Shown in pieces: positions 41,733-59,992 of a stretch of DNA of 64,000 bases (positions are counted from its first letter, which is position 1; every line of letters starts with the position of its first letter). Below the pieces are notes generated by a model, which worked only from the letters and a program-made list of their open reading frames with translations, was not told the DNA's origin and did no database searches. The DNA comes from Paraperibacillus esterisolvens (GTDB taxonomy: Bacteria; Bacillota; Bacilli; Bacillales; DSM-1321). The stretch is from the NCBI RefSeq assembly GCF_046237625.1, contig NZ_CP143545.1, positions 1,612,001 through 1,676,000 of the forward strand, in the 5' to 3' direction. Position numbers and translations under genes: made by a program.

Positions 41733-43226
41733 TTAACGAACGCCCCTCATCAACCCCTGAATTTTAGGGGATAGAGCCAATAGGATGAAACCTAGTACGA
41801 TGGCTGAAGCACCGATGATTCCGAAGTACGCCATTTCAGTTGCCGGCGTGTAGAATTTAACAAGAAGTGCATTCAATGCCTGCGCAGCGGCACTGGCAAG
41901 GAACCAGAGGCTCATCGTCTGAGCTGAGAAGGCTGCAGGAGCAAGCTTGGTTGTAGCAGAAAGTCCAACAGGGGACAGACAAAGCTCGCCAAGAACTACA
42001 ATCAGATAGCTCAGTACGAGCCATAGTGGATTAACCAAAGCATCTTCTCCGCCGAAATATGCAGGAAGCAGGATGACCAGGAATGATAAACCGGCAAAAA
42101 GCAGACCTAGTGAGAACTTTTGCGGTATTGTCGGCTGGCGTTTTCCAAGTCTCACCCACAGCCATGCAAAAACAGGAGCAAGGGTGATGATAAATAAAGG
42201 ATTCAATGACTGGAACCAAGCCGGGTTAATCTTTATTCCTGCGAACTCAAGCTGTGTGCGTTTATCGGCATAATTTGCAAGGATGGTCGCGCCCTGCTCC
42301 TGGATGGACCAGAACATGACTGCTGCCAGGAATAATGGGATATAAGCAAGCAGACGGGAACGCTCATCAGATGTTGTTTTAGGACTGCGATACATAAAGA
42401 AGAAGTACATCGCAGGGATGATGAATCCAAGAATAGCAATGATATTAATTAGGCGGGTAATGGTCAGCACGCCTGTAAGAGATGCTGAGATAATCAGGGC
42501 CGCAAGGATGACAGCACCGATGCCGATTTTCGTGAATGCAGATTTTCTTTCAGATGGATCAAGCGGGTTAGAAGGGATTGTACCGGCAAGACCAAGATTC
42601 TTCTTTTTTGTAAGAACGAAGACAATAAGGCCTAGAAGCATCCCGACTGCAGCAATTCCGAAACCTAGGTGGAAGCTGTAATTCATCCCTACAGTTCCAA
42701 CGACGAGTGGTGACAGGAAAGCACCGGCGTTGATTCCCATATAGAATATACTGAAGCCGGCATCGCGGCGGTCGTCATTTTCCGCATACATCTCACCAAC
42801 TACACTTGATACATTGGGTTTTAATAGTCCAGTACCAAGTACGATGAGGACCATTGAGATGAAGAACATCGCCAGGCTGCCAGGGATGGCAAGGACTAAA
42901 TGTCCAAACATGATCAGTATTCCGCCGTAGAACACGGCCCTTGAAGTACCGAACAATCTGTCAGCCAGCCAGCCGCCGATTATCCCGGACATGTAGACCA
43001 GGGAGCCATATATGGAGACGATAGCAAGGGCTGTCTGTTCATCAAGTCCGAGGCCGCCCTTAGAAACCGAGTAGTACATATAGTAAACAAGAATGGCTCT
43101 CATGCCATAATAAGAGAATCTCTCCCAGAACTCAGTGAAGAATAGCGTGAATAAGCCTTTCGGCTGGCCGAAAAATCCTTGCTGCGGCACACTATCCACA
43201 ATTTTCTGTTTATTTATAGATGACAT
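41733..43226 (-). CDS. POT family di-/tripeptide:proton symporter (DtpT-like)
   Basis: A 497-residue transporter of the POT/PTR2 family that imports di- and tripeptides with protons. The E-x-x-E-R-F proton-coupling motif is visible in FFTEFWERFSYYGMRAIL on helix 1. The second signature is FSIFYMGINAGAFLSPLV on helix 5, and the first loop has GGWLADRLFG. Twelve core and two extra hydrophobic segments fit the bacterial 14-helix type. GGAGGAG precedes the ATG. Codon use is housekeeping-like. It is monocistronic and convergent with nothing. Confidence 0.92.
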   Translation of the reverse strand: MSSINKQKIVDSVPQQGFFGQPKGLFTLFFTEFWERFSYYGMRAILVYYMYYSVSKGGLGLDEQTALAIVSIYGSLVYMSGIIGGWLADRLFGTSRAVFYGGILIMFGHLVLAIPGSLAMFFISMVLIVLGTGLLKPNVSSVVGEMYAENDDRRDAGFSIFYMGINAGAFLSPLVVGTVGMNYSFHLGFGIAAVGMLLGLIVFVLTKKKNLGLAGTIPSNPLDPSERKSAFTKIGIGAVILAALIISASLTGVLTITRLINIIAILGFIIPAMYFFFMYRSPKTTSDERSRLLAYIPLFLAAVMFWSIQEQGATILANYADKRTQLEFAGIKINPAWFQSLNPLFIITLAPVFAWLWVRLGKRQPTIPQKFSLGLLFAGLSFLVILLPAYFGGEDALVNPLWLVLSYLIVVLGELCLSPVGLSATTKLAPAAFSAQTMSLWFLASAAAQALNALLVKFYTPATEMAYFGIIGASAIVLGFILLALSPKIQGLMRGVR

Positions 43227-43620
43227 ACTTTCTCCTCCTTTTAGTTATTCTATAATAACTTTTTTGTTTAGGGATGTAAATAATATTTTGTGAATTTTAA
43301 ATACATAATATAAGTTTTTCTGAACTTTTTATTAAGAATTTTAATATTTCAAAATAGTTAGTTTTTAAAATAAACAAAAAAATCCATATAAATCCATTAT
43401 GTATAATTATGTGATAAAGATTTTTCACTAGATTGTACAGATTTAATAGAGGGAATACACAGCACTATATACTAAGCTAAATATGAAAGCGACTGCAAGT
43501 GAGAACCCTTCTTAATAATTTCAACAGCCGGATCAATATCTTGACTGACCATGCGGCTGCAACAGACATACGATGATAGGGAAGGACAAGTTAGAAAATG
43601 TGACCGGGGAGGATTTCAAT
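43227..43620. other. Intergenic region between divergent peptide transporter and hydrolase genes
   Basis: AT-rich, particularly 43250-43420. On the minus strand AAAGTTCAGAAAAACTT near 43310-43330 is a partial match to the CodY box AATTTTCWGAAAATT, but with four mismatches I do not call it. No small gene is seen. Confidence 0.35.
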
Positions 43621-44433
43621 TTGATAAAAAAGCAATTGATAACAGAGGGAAGAAAAGTCAGCTATCTGGAAGTGGGTCCGGGGGATGGGGTTACCGTGCT
43701 TTTTTTGCATGGAGTGCCGGAGTCGAGCATGGTCTGGAGTGAAATCCTGCCTGCCGCCGTATCGGAAGGCTTCCGCGGGATTGCACCTGACCTGCCCGGC
43801 TTTGGGGACAGCGTCAGATTCAATGAAAAAACAACCTGGGAACGATACGTCGAGTTTGTGTCGGAATTTCTCGATGAACTTTCAATTGAAAAGGTTCATC
43901 TCGTCGTCCATGACTGGGGAGGGCTTATCGGGCTTGCGTGGGCAGGCAGCCATCCGGAACGGGTTCTCAGCATCACGGCCTCGAATACAACCATTTCTAA
44001 GGACTACAGCTGGCATAAGCTAGCAAAGCTTTGGAGAACACCTGTTGTGGGTGAAGGAGTTATTAAAGGAATGACCGATTGGGAAAAATTCGCCGAAGGA
44101 ATGAGGAAGTCTGCGCCGGGAATTAATGAGGAAACGCTGCGGGATTTCCACAAAGCCTTCCGCTCACCGGAGTCAGGGGAAGTGGTACTGGAACTTTATC
44201 GGTCGGGGAACAAGGACAAGGTCCTGGAATACGAAGGCATGCTGTCTGGTTTAATGGTCCCGGTCTCCATCATCTGGGGTAAGGATGACCCCTATGTGCC
44301 GGTAGAGTTTGCTGAAAAATTAAAAGCAGAAACATTGCCCCAGGCAACAGTTCATATCATTCCAAACGTAGGGCATTTCATCCAGATAGAATCTCCAGAA
44401 GCGTTCAGCGGCCTGCTTTTAGACCACTTTTAA
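43621..44433 (+). CDS. Alpha/beta hydrolase, haloalkane dehalogenase/epoxide hydrolase-like
   Basis: A 270-residue alpha/beta hydrolase. The oxyanion region is LFLHGVPESSMVWSEIL, the nucleophile is Asp98 in VVHDWGGLIGLAWAG, the acid lies in WGKDDPYVP and the histidine in PNVGHFIQIE. An Asp nucleophile in HDWGG is the mark of haloalkane dehalogenases and epoxide hydrolases rather than esterases. I prefer the TTG at 43621 (GGGGAGG 8 bases upstream) to the ATG at 43573, which has no ribosome-binding site. It lies upstream of the P450 operon but is separated by a terminator. Confidence 0.8.
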   Translation: MIKKQLITEGRKVSYLEVGPGDGVTVLFLHGVPESSMVWSEILPAAVSEGFRGIAPDLPGFGDSVRFNEKTTWERYVEFVSEFLDELSIEKVHLVVHDWGGLIGLAWAGSHPERVLSITASNTTISKDYSWHKLAKLWRTPVVGEGVIKGMTDWEKFAEGMRKSAPGINEETLRDFHKAFRSPESGEVVLELYRSGNKDKVLEYEGMLSGLMVPVSIIWGKDDPYVPVEFAEKLKAETLPQATVHIIPNVGHFIQIESPEAFSGLLLDHF

Positions 44434-44468
44434 TCTTTTTAAAAATACCAATTAGACTGCTTTGCTAA

Positions 44469-44493
44469 GCTGCCATCCGGCGGCCTTTTTTTT
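44469..44493 (+). terminator. Terminator after the hydrolase gene
   Basis: GCTGCC-ATCC-GGCGGC followed by a C and eight T. Confidence 0.85.
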
Positions 44494-44680
44494 GCCTGTA
44501 AACAGGGAAATAGAACGCGGGTACCAAGGCTGGCCCCTTTGGAAAAGTGGGAAGAAAGGTGAAGCGGCCACAGGGTAAATGGGGGGTGTATCCTTCAAAT
44601 ATCCGCTATAGTACAAGCCATTGTGTTTAATCTACATATGATGTTTTTGAGAATTACTTATCGAAGGGAGTGTTACCTGA

Positions 44681-46033
44681 ATGAGTGATCAAGGTGGCCT
44701 AAGCTTCCAGGAAGGGCCGAAAGGGAAGCTGATTACCGGGAATCTAAAGGATTTTCGGGCTGATCCTTTACGATTCTTGAGAGAATTAGCGGGATACGGC
44801 GATGCGGTAAAAATCCGGTTTGGTCCAACTGAATCGGTGTGTCTATTGTCTGATCCGGAAATGATCAAACAGGTGCTTGTAACGAAACAGAAATCATTCA
44901 TTAAAGCGAGAGACATGCGTTCTTTGAAAACAATACTTGGAGAAGGCCTGCTTACTAGCGAGAAGGATCTGCATATGCGGCAGAGGAGGCTGATACAGCC
45001 TGCCTTTAAAAAAACGCATATAGCATCTTATGGCCAGGACATGATTGATGTCACTACGGAATATATAACAAGGTGGCACGATGGTGAGGAACGTGTAATT
45101 ACGCAGGATATGATGGATATAACGCTTGGTATCATCTCTAAAACCATGTTTAGTGTTGATTTTCAAGATGGGCATAAGGTGCTTGGAAAGCCGCTTGAAA
45201 CCGCTATGAGAGTTTCATCGAGCAGGATGAGAGGTCTTTTTACACCGCCTCTGTGGGTGCCGACTAAAAAAAATCGCATGTATAAAAAAGCAATAAAGGA
45301 ATTAGATGAAACACTATACCGAATCATTGAAGAACGAAGGAAAGATACCCAGAAACATGAGGACATGCTTACCATCCTTTTAGACGCAAAGGATGAGGAG
45401 GATGGAACAGGGATGTCAGATCAGCAAGTACGTGATGAGCTGATGACGATCTTCCTGGCGGGCCACGAAACTACAGCAAATGCCCTGTCATGGACCTTTC
45501 ATCTTCTCTCTCAAAACCCGGAAGCAGAGCAAAAGTTGTTCGAAGAATTGGATAGGGTCCTGGATGGACGCGAACCTGAGCCTGGAGATTTTACAAAACT
45601 TACTTATGCTCAGAATGTAATCTGGGAATCTATGCGAATATATCCACCAGGATTTATAGTGGGGCGCGAAGCGATCGAGGATGTGGAAATCGGGGGACTT
45701 CAATTCAAAAAAGGCGACAGCATCATGATGAGCCAGTGGGTCCTCCACAACAAGCCTGAATATTTTCCTGAACCAGATGTTTTCCGTCCAGAACGATTTG
45801 AAAACAATTTCATCAAGACCATCCCGGCTTATGCCTACTTTCCATTCAGCGGAGGGCCCCGGGTCTGCATCGGCAACCACTTTGCCTTAATGGAAGCCGT
45901 CCTCGTCCTTGCTGTTATTGCAAGCAAGTATAGACTGCGGCCTGCCGATAAAACGACCGTAGTACCTTACCCTTCCATTACACTGCGGCCAAAGGGCGGC
46001 CTGCGCATGGTCATTGAGAAAAGGGAAAAATAA
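44681..46033 (+). CDS. Cytochrome P450 monooxygenase
   Basis: A 450-residue soluble P450 (no membrane anchor). The I-helix oxygen-binding motif is AGHETT (260-265), the ExxR is ESMR (316-319), PERF is at 370-373, and the heme-binding loop FSGGPRVCIG places the Cys ligand at residue 396. The overall pattern is closer to CYP102/CYP110/CYP4-like fatty-acid or hydrocarbon hydroxylases than to CYP101/107 types. AAGGGAG precedes the ATG. It is the first gene of a five-gene unit; 19 bases separate it from the kinase-like gene. No ferredoxin or reductase is nearby, so it must use partners from elsewhere. Confidence 0.92.
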   Translation: MSDQGGLSFQEGPKGKLITGNLKDFRADPLRFLRELAGYGDAVKIRFGPTESVCLLSDPEMIKQVLVTKQKSFIKARDMRSLKTILGEGLLTSEKDLHMRQRRLIQPAFKKTHIASYGQDMIDVTTEYITRWHDGEERVITQDMMDITLGIISKTMFSVDFQDGHKVLGKPLETAMRVSSSRMRGLFTPPLWVPTKKNRMYKKAIKELDETLYRIIEERRKDTQKHEDMLTILLDAKDEEDGTGMSDQQVRDELMTIFLAGHETTANALSWTFHLLSQNPEAEQKLFEELDRVLDGREPEPGDFTKLTYAQNVIWESMRIYPPGFIVGREAIEDVEIGGLQFKKGDSIMMSQWVLHNKPEYFPEPDVFRPERFENNFIKTIPAYAYFPFSGGPRVCIGNHFALMEAVLVLAVIASKYRLRPADKTTVVPYPSITLRPKGGLRMVIEKREK

Positions 46034-46052
46034 GCAGGAGGAGGCTGTACCC

Positions 46053-46586
46053 TTGTCCAGTAAAAAAGGTACAACTAAGAATCAGAAAAGAGATAGCCGT
46101 TTCTTATCACCAGAAGAAATTCGTTCTATAGATTTATGGCTGGAGACGATGTATCGGTATGCATGGAGCCCTTCTATGAGTAAAGCTGAAGCGGCTGTAG
46201 ACATATTAAACCTTCCATATAAAAAGTTGGGCATAGGGCAGAACAGGATGGTTTTTGATATGGAAAATGGTTTCGTGTTGAAGATTCCCCTCTCTGCTGT
46301 CGGAGCTGTCAGCAATAGAAGGGAATTCTATCTATTCAATAGCAGCAGCCCCGAGATAAAACAATATCTCTGTCCCGTTGCTGAATGGGGAGAAGGGTGG
46401 GTTGTAATGGAGAAGGCAGACTGCAGCCAGCAGCACCACACTTCAAGCCTTCGGCAGCTTCTAAGTATGCAGAGCAAATTTTTAAAACATAAAATACTTC
46501 CCATTGATCTAAGGCCGGGAAATGCCGGCATAAATAAGCAGGGAAAAGTAGTCATCTTTGATTATGGATTATTCGTTCCTTTATAA
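46053..46586 (+). CDS. Minimal protein-kinase-fold (APH/RIO-like) protein, 177 aa
   Basis: A very short kinase-like protein. KKLGIGQNRMVFDM (58-70) is a shortened nucleotide loop, Lys77 in VLKIP matches the ATP-binding lysine, Glu91 in NRREFYLF the helix C glutamate, IDLRPGN (151-157) the catalytic loop with Asp152 and Asn157 (the usual His is Pro-Ile), and VIFDYG (168-172) the metal-binding DFG with Asp170. All key charged residues are thus present, so it may be active. The start is TTG 46053 with AGGAGGAGG 8 bases upstream; the frame from 46014 overlaps the P450 end without such a site. Its target is unknown. Confidence 0.65.
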   Translation: MSSKKGTTKNQKRDSRFLSPEEIRSIDLWLETMYRYAWSPSMSKAEAAVDILNLPYKKLGIGQNRMVFDMENGFVLKIPLSAVGAVSNRREFYLFNSSSPEIKQYLCPVAEWGEGWVVMEKADCSQQHHTSSLRQLLSMQSKFLKHKILPIDLRPGNAGINKQGKVVIFDYGLFVPL

Positions 46587-46624
46587 ACGAAAAAGCAGAG
46601 AAAAAAAGCAGAGGGGATAACATA

Positions 46625-47038
46625 ATGAGCAAGGAAAGCCAAGAATGGTATCTCGATGCCCTCCGTAGGATGGAAACACAAAAAGAAAATGAGGTAAATC
46701 GAAAAATTAAAGATTTTTTGAATCAGCGTGACCTGATACAAAGAGCTCATGAAGAAAACTACTCATTTTCGAAATATGCCAGGGAATTCAAGGAGTCAAT
46801 GGAAACAATGTCTGCCCTTGGAAACTTCCCTACGAAGAGGGATATCGCAAATATCGCTAAAATGCAGGTGCAAATGGAAGAAAAAATCGATCATATTGAA
46901 GATATACTGACCAATTTATCAGAGCGGTTTGAGAAAGAAAGTAAGAGCCGCAAAAAATCAAAGAAGAGGAAAAAAGCCAAGGAAAGCAGGAGTGAAGTAA
47001 TCACCTTCATTCGCCGGCCAAAAAGGAAAGAGGCCTGA
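46625..47038 (+). CDS. PhaR-like coiled-coil protein, 137 aa
   Basis: A highly charged helical protein. The centre, NFPTKRDIANIAKMQVQMEE followed by KIDHIEDILTNLSERFEKE, matches the part of class IV polyhydroxyalkanoate synthase subunit PhaR around PSKEDISRISSLVINVEEKV in character and spacing. The C-terminus is a basic tail (KSRKKSKKRKKAKESRSE). It is shorter than typical Bacillus PhaR (about 200 residues). It lies 3 bases before the PhaC-like gene, the normal order for phaR-phaC. Assignment as an accessory subunit is inferred from similarity and position. Confidence 0.6.
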   Translation: MSKESQEWYLDALRRMETQKENEVNRKIKDFLNQRDLIQRAHEENYSFSKYAREFKESMETMSALGNFPTKRDIANIAKMQVQMEEKIDHIEDILTNLSERFEKESKSRKKSKKRKKAKESRSEVITFIRRPKRKEA

Positions 47039-47041
47039 TTT

Positions 47042-48106
47042 ATGGAGAAAAAGAGTCTTAAGCCTGAACAGGATTTTATTGCCCGCCTTAAAAAAGCCCG
47101 GAGCGCTATTAATTCACCTCTTCCTGAAATGGGAACAACCAAAAGGGAGGCAGTATGGAAGAAAAATAAATCCTCTCTTTGGTATTATGCCCCAAAAAGA
47201 AGAAAATACAGCATTCCTGTTTTTATGGTGTATTCATTGATCAATAAGCCGGTCATTCTTGACTTAGGCCCTGGAAACAGCTTGATTGAAGCGTTCATTA
47301 ATGAAGGCTTTGATGTCTACCTCCTGGATTTCGGCAGTCCTGGTTATGAGGACAGCGATATCGATATTGATGATTATATTCTGGATTATATCCAGCCGGC
47401 AGCAAAAAGAGTACTTCGCCACTCTAAAGCCCGAGAACTCACAGTAATAGGTTATTGTCTGGGCGGGACAATTGCCGCCATGTATGCAGCAATTGCACAA
47501 GAACCAATAAAGAACCTGATTTTGATTACGCCGCCGCTTAATTTTGACGCTCTTCCGGAGTTTGACGAATGGGTCAGAGCTATGAAAGAAGAGGAAGTCG
47601 ATTTTACTGAAATTCTGGACTTATTGCATGTTGTCCCTGGCTCCATGGTAAACCGGGGAATATCATTGATGACATCCCCAATCCATTCTTCCATCTACTT
47701 ATCCTTACTCAGCAACATAGATAATCCAGAATACGTTGGAAAATGGAGAAGATTCAACGAGTGGACAATCGATCATGTTCCTTTAACGTCAGCAGCTATG
47801 AAACAAATGCTCAACGGACTGGTAAAAGATAATCAGCTGATGTCACGTTGTTTCAATATCAGGGGCAAAAGGACATCATTCAAAAATATTGCTGCGAATC
47901 TGCTTCTCATTGCTGGGAAGGGGGATCAGCTTATACCAGAAGACATGATAAAGCCGGCCATGGATTTATTTGCGAGTGACGATAAAACTTACCTGGCTTT
48001 AACCGGAGGGCACACTACATTGAGCAAAACAAATGGTCTGCCTGAATATCTAGATGACTGGCTGCCGCAGAGATCAGGGCCAAGGAAGGCCGAGAAGAAC
48101 CTTTGA
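47042..48106 (+). CDS. PhaC-like (class III/IV) polyhydroxyalkanoate synthase or acyltransferase
   Basis: A 354-residue alpha/beta-hydrolase with the PHA synthase lipase-like box GYCLGGT: Cys139 in place of Ser, Asp295 in AGKGDQLIPE and His324 in TGGHTTLSK complete the triad. WYYAPKRRKYSIPVFMVYSL near the start and WTIDHVPLTSAAMKQML near residue 241 also match PhaC. Class IV synthases polymerise 3-hydroxyacyl-CoA with PhaR as partner, and a PhaR-like gene directly precedes it. No phaB or phaP is nearby, so the product may be PHA or another polyester or acyl transfer. Confidence 0.78.
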   Translation: MEKKSLKPEQDFIARLKKARSAINSPLPEMGTTKREAVWKKNKSSLWYYAPKRRKYSIPVFMVYSLINKPVILDLGPGNSLIEAFINEGFDVYLLDFGSPGYEDSDIDIDDYILDYIQPAAKRVLRHSKARELTVIGYCLGGTIAAMYAAIAQEPIKNLILITPPLNFDALPEFDEWVRAMKEEEVDFTEILDLLHVVPGSMVNRGISLMTSPIHSSIYLSLLSNIDNPEYVGKWRRFNEWTIDHVPLTSAAMKQMLNGLVKDNQLMSRCFNIRGKRTSFKNIAANLLLIAGKGDQLIPEDMIKPAMDLFASDDKTYLALTGGHTTLSKTNGLPEYLDDWLPQRSGPRKAEKNL

Positions 48107-48139
48107 AGAGCAGAACAGCTTTTTAAGGAGGTGATTAAA

Positions 48140-48208
48140 TTGCAAAAGAAAAGAAGAGATAGAATCAGACGTGCTCTTTGCCGCTTACTAAACTGCAAAG
48201 ATGCTTAG
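48140..48208 (+). CDS. 22-aa basic microprotein behind phaC-like gene
   Basis: It starts at TTG with the full Shine-Dalgarno AAGGAGGTGAT 7 bases upstream, the strongest in the window. The peptide MQKKRRDRIRRALCRLLNCK ends DA. It is strongly basic, probably one amphipathic helix, with two cysteines. It is 33 bases after the PhaC-like gene and 46 bases before a terminator, so it is the last gene of the operon. Function unknown. It is too short for automatic gene finders. Confidence 0.5.
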   Translation: MQKKRRDRIRRALCRLLNCKDA

Positions 48209-48254
48209 TTACACCCTTTGAGAAGAAAAAGAAGAAAACACTTTAGTCCTTGGA

Positions 48255-48281
48255 AGCCATCTAATTGAGATGGCTTTTTTT
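48255..48281 (+). terminator. Terminator of the P450-phaC-like operon
   Basis: AGCCATCT-AATTG-AGATGGCT then TTTTTTT. Confidence 0.9.
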
Positions 48282-48602
48282 ACGAAAATTTCTTGTTGTA
48301 TATTGTTATCAAAGCCTTGGACGCTTAAATCTTTGTGCTTTTGGGGACCTCTCTTTTCTAAGCACGGTCTTGTGGTAAATTGTAATTTAATTATTATAGA
48401 AGAAACAGGGAGTTTTTTGACTTTAAACATTGTTTACTTTAAATATAGGTGACTATATTGGACTTATATAACCCGCACTTTTTAGCATTATTTACCAGTA
48501 TAATCCTGTGTATTTATTATAGACTGATCAGGAAAAAGATGTTATTATTTTTAATACACCAAAGCTGTTTTAGTTAACTGCTTAGGATATAATCAAAAAA
48601 TG

Positions 48603-48631
48603 TTGACACATTGTTGTGTGAGTGGTATTAT
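48603..48631 (+). promoter_or_regulatory. rRNA operon 1 promoter
   Basis: TTGACA (48603-48608) and TATTAT (48626-48631) with exactly 17 bases between. The following leader (GCGACTGACTAATATTGACT, then GTTCTTTGAAAACTGAACG) is shared with operon 2. The stretch 48282-48602 holds no gene; a weaker TTGACT-17-TAAATA at 48417-48445 could be a second upstream promoter. Confidence 0.85.
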
Positions 48632-48771
48632 TATTAAGTTGCCTACAAGCGACTGACTAATATTGACTAAAGATGTTCTTTGAAAACTGAACGAAACAAG
48701 ACGCCAGTTACTTCTTATTTATAGGAAGTAAACAAAACAAGTTTTAAACTTTATGAGCTATATCGAACACT

Positions 48772-53648
<4,877 letters not shown>

Positions 53649-53726
53649 ATCTTGTTTATACTCGAAAACGTAATGCAGATCAGCCTTTGTTATCTAGTTT
53701 TGAAGGAACGAAAGTTACTTCATATC

Positions 53727-53846
<120 letters not shown>

Positions 53847-53852
53847 GTAAGG

Positions 53853-53881
53853 AAAGATCCGCTTCCTGCAGATCTTTTTTT
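53853..53881 (+). terminator. Terminator of rRNA operon 1
   Basis: AAAGATC / GATCTTT stem followed by a T run; a second hairpin AGGACC-TTCA-GGGTCCT lies at about 53890-53906. Confidence 0.85.
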
Positions 53882-53939
53882 ATTGACTTAGGACCTTCAG
53901 GGTCCTGAAGAGTCAGCCGAAAAGGATTTTAAATTGTTA

Positions 53940-54044
53940 TTGACTCCGGTGCATATCGGTGTTAATATATAAAAGCTGCTCGAAAAGAGAAGCTGAAAAA
54001 ACTTTTTCGAGAGTGTTGACTCACCATGAAATACATGTTATTAT
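53940..54044 (+). promoter_or_regulatory. Tandem promoters of rRNA operon 2
   Basis: P1: TTGACT (53940-53945) and TAATAT (53963-53968), 17-base spacing. P2: TTGACT (54016-54021) and TATTAT (54039-54044), 17-base spacing. Two promoters in series are typical of Bacillus rRNA operons. Confidence 0.8.
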
Positions 54045-54180
54045 TATTAAGTTGCTTACAAGCGACTGACTAATATTGACTAAGATGTTCTTTGAAAACT
54101 GAACGAAACAAGACGCCAGTTACTTCCTATATGGAAGTAAACAAAACAAGTTTTAAACTTTATGAGCTATATCGAACACT

Positions 54181-59122
<4,942 letters not shown>

Positions 59123-59200
59123 ATCTTGTTTATACTCGAAAATGTAATGCAGATCAGCCTTTGTTATCTAGTTTTGAAGGAACGAAAGTTACTTCATATC

Positions 59201-59320
<120 letters not shown>

Positions 59321-59328
59321 GATTAAAG

Positions 59329-59357
59329 AAAGACCAGCTGAGAAGCTGGTCTTTTTT
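59329..59357 (+). terminator. Terminator of rRNA operon 2
   Basis: AAAGACCAGCT-GAGA-AGCTGGTCTTT followed by further T. Confidence 0.9.
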
Positions 59358-59394
59358 GTATATACTTGAAGGAACTACAATAAAAAGCTTAAAA

Positions 59395-59892
59395 TTACTG
59401 GAGGCTCTTTTCATTTAGAAATTCTGTGATTTGGTTCTTATGATGAATATCATGGTCCGTGAATTCTTTTACAATATATATCAGCGAATAGGGTGTTCCG
59501 GTATGAGGGCAGTGCAATACACCATTAGCGGTGGTTGATGTATGTAAGGTTTCTGCTGATAGCTCGCTTAGCTTTTGCACCAGCCGTTCTCTTGAAGTCA
59601 TTGATTCATTTAATAGATGGGTTTGAGATATGCCTGATTTTGCGTACATGGATGCGTTTTCATTGAAGGAATCAAACTCAGGAAAATCCATACCCATCCC
59701 GCTGCATACAGAGGGGATGACGTTCAATAACAAATGATCGTCCCAATTTTTAATGTGGGCTATTATTTCACTTACAGCCCATTTGCCTTCGGCTACCGGC
59801 ATCGACCATAATGTTTCATCAATACCTCTTAAAGTGTCAAGCCAAGAAGAGTATGTACTAAAATAGCTTATTATTTCTCTTTCTTTTCCCAA
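59395..59892 (-). CDS. DinB/YfiT-like metal-binding four-helix protein
   Basis: A 165-residue protein of the DinB superfamily: four helices with a probable three-His metal site, His46 in SEIIAHIKNWDDHLL and two histidines in EFTDHDIHHKNQI near the C-terminus. Such proteins act as thiol transferases (bacillithiol or others) or small hydrolases. It starts at TTG with GGGGG 6 bases upstream. It lies behind the rRNA operons on the opposite strand. The substrate is unknown. Confidence 0.75.
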   Translation of the reverse strand: MGKEREIISYFSTYSSWLDTLRGIDETLWSMPVAEGKWAVSEIIAHIKNWDDHLLLNVIPSVCSGMGMDFPEFDSFNENASMYAKSGISQTHLLNESMTSRERLVQKLSELSAETLHTSTTANGVLHCPHTGTPYSLIYIVKEFTDHDIHHKNQITEFLNEKSLQ

Positions 59893-59992
59893 ATTTATCC
59901 CCCTTTATAGTAAATCAACAATATTATAACACATAATCGAGATGAGTCGAACGTGTGTTTCTGCATACTCAATAACTATTCATTATAAAAGG

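Noticed and set aside
43300..43335. CodY box before the peptide transporter gene
   Set aside because: Best match has four mismatches in 15 bases in an AT-rich region, which is expected by chance.
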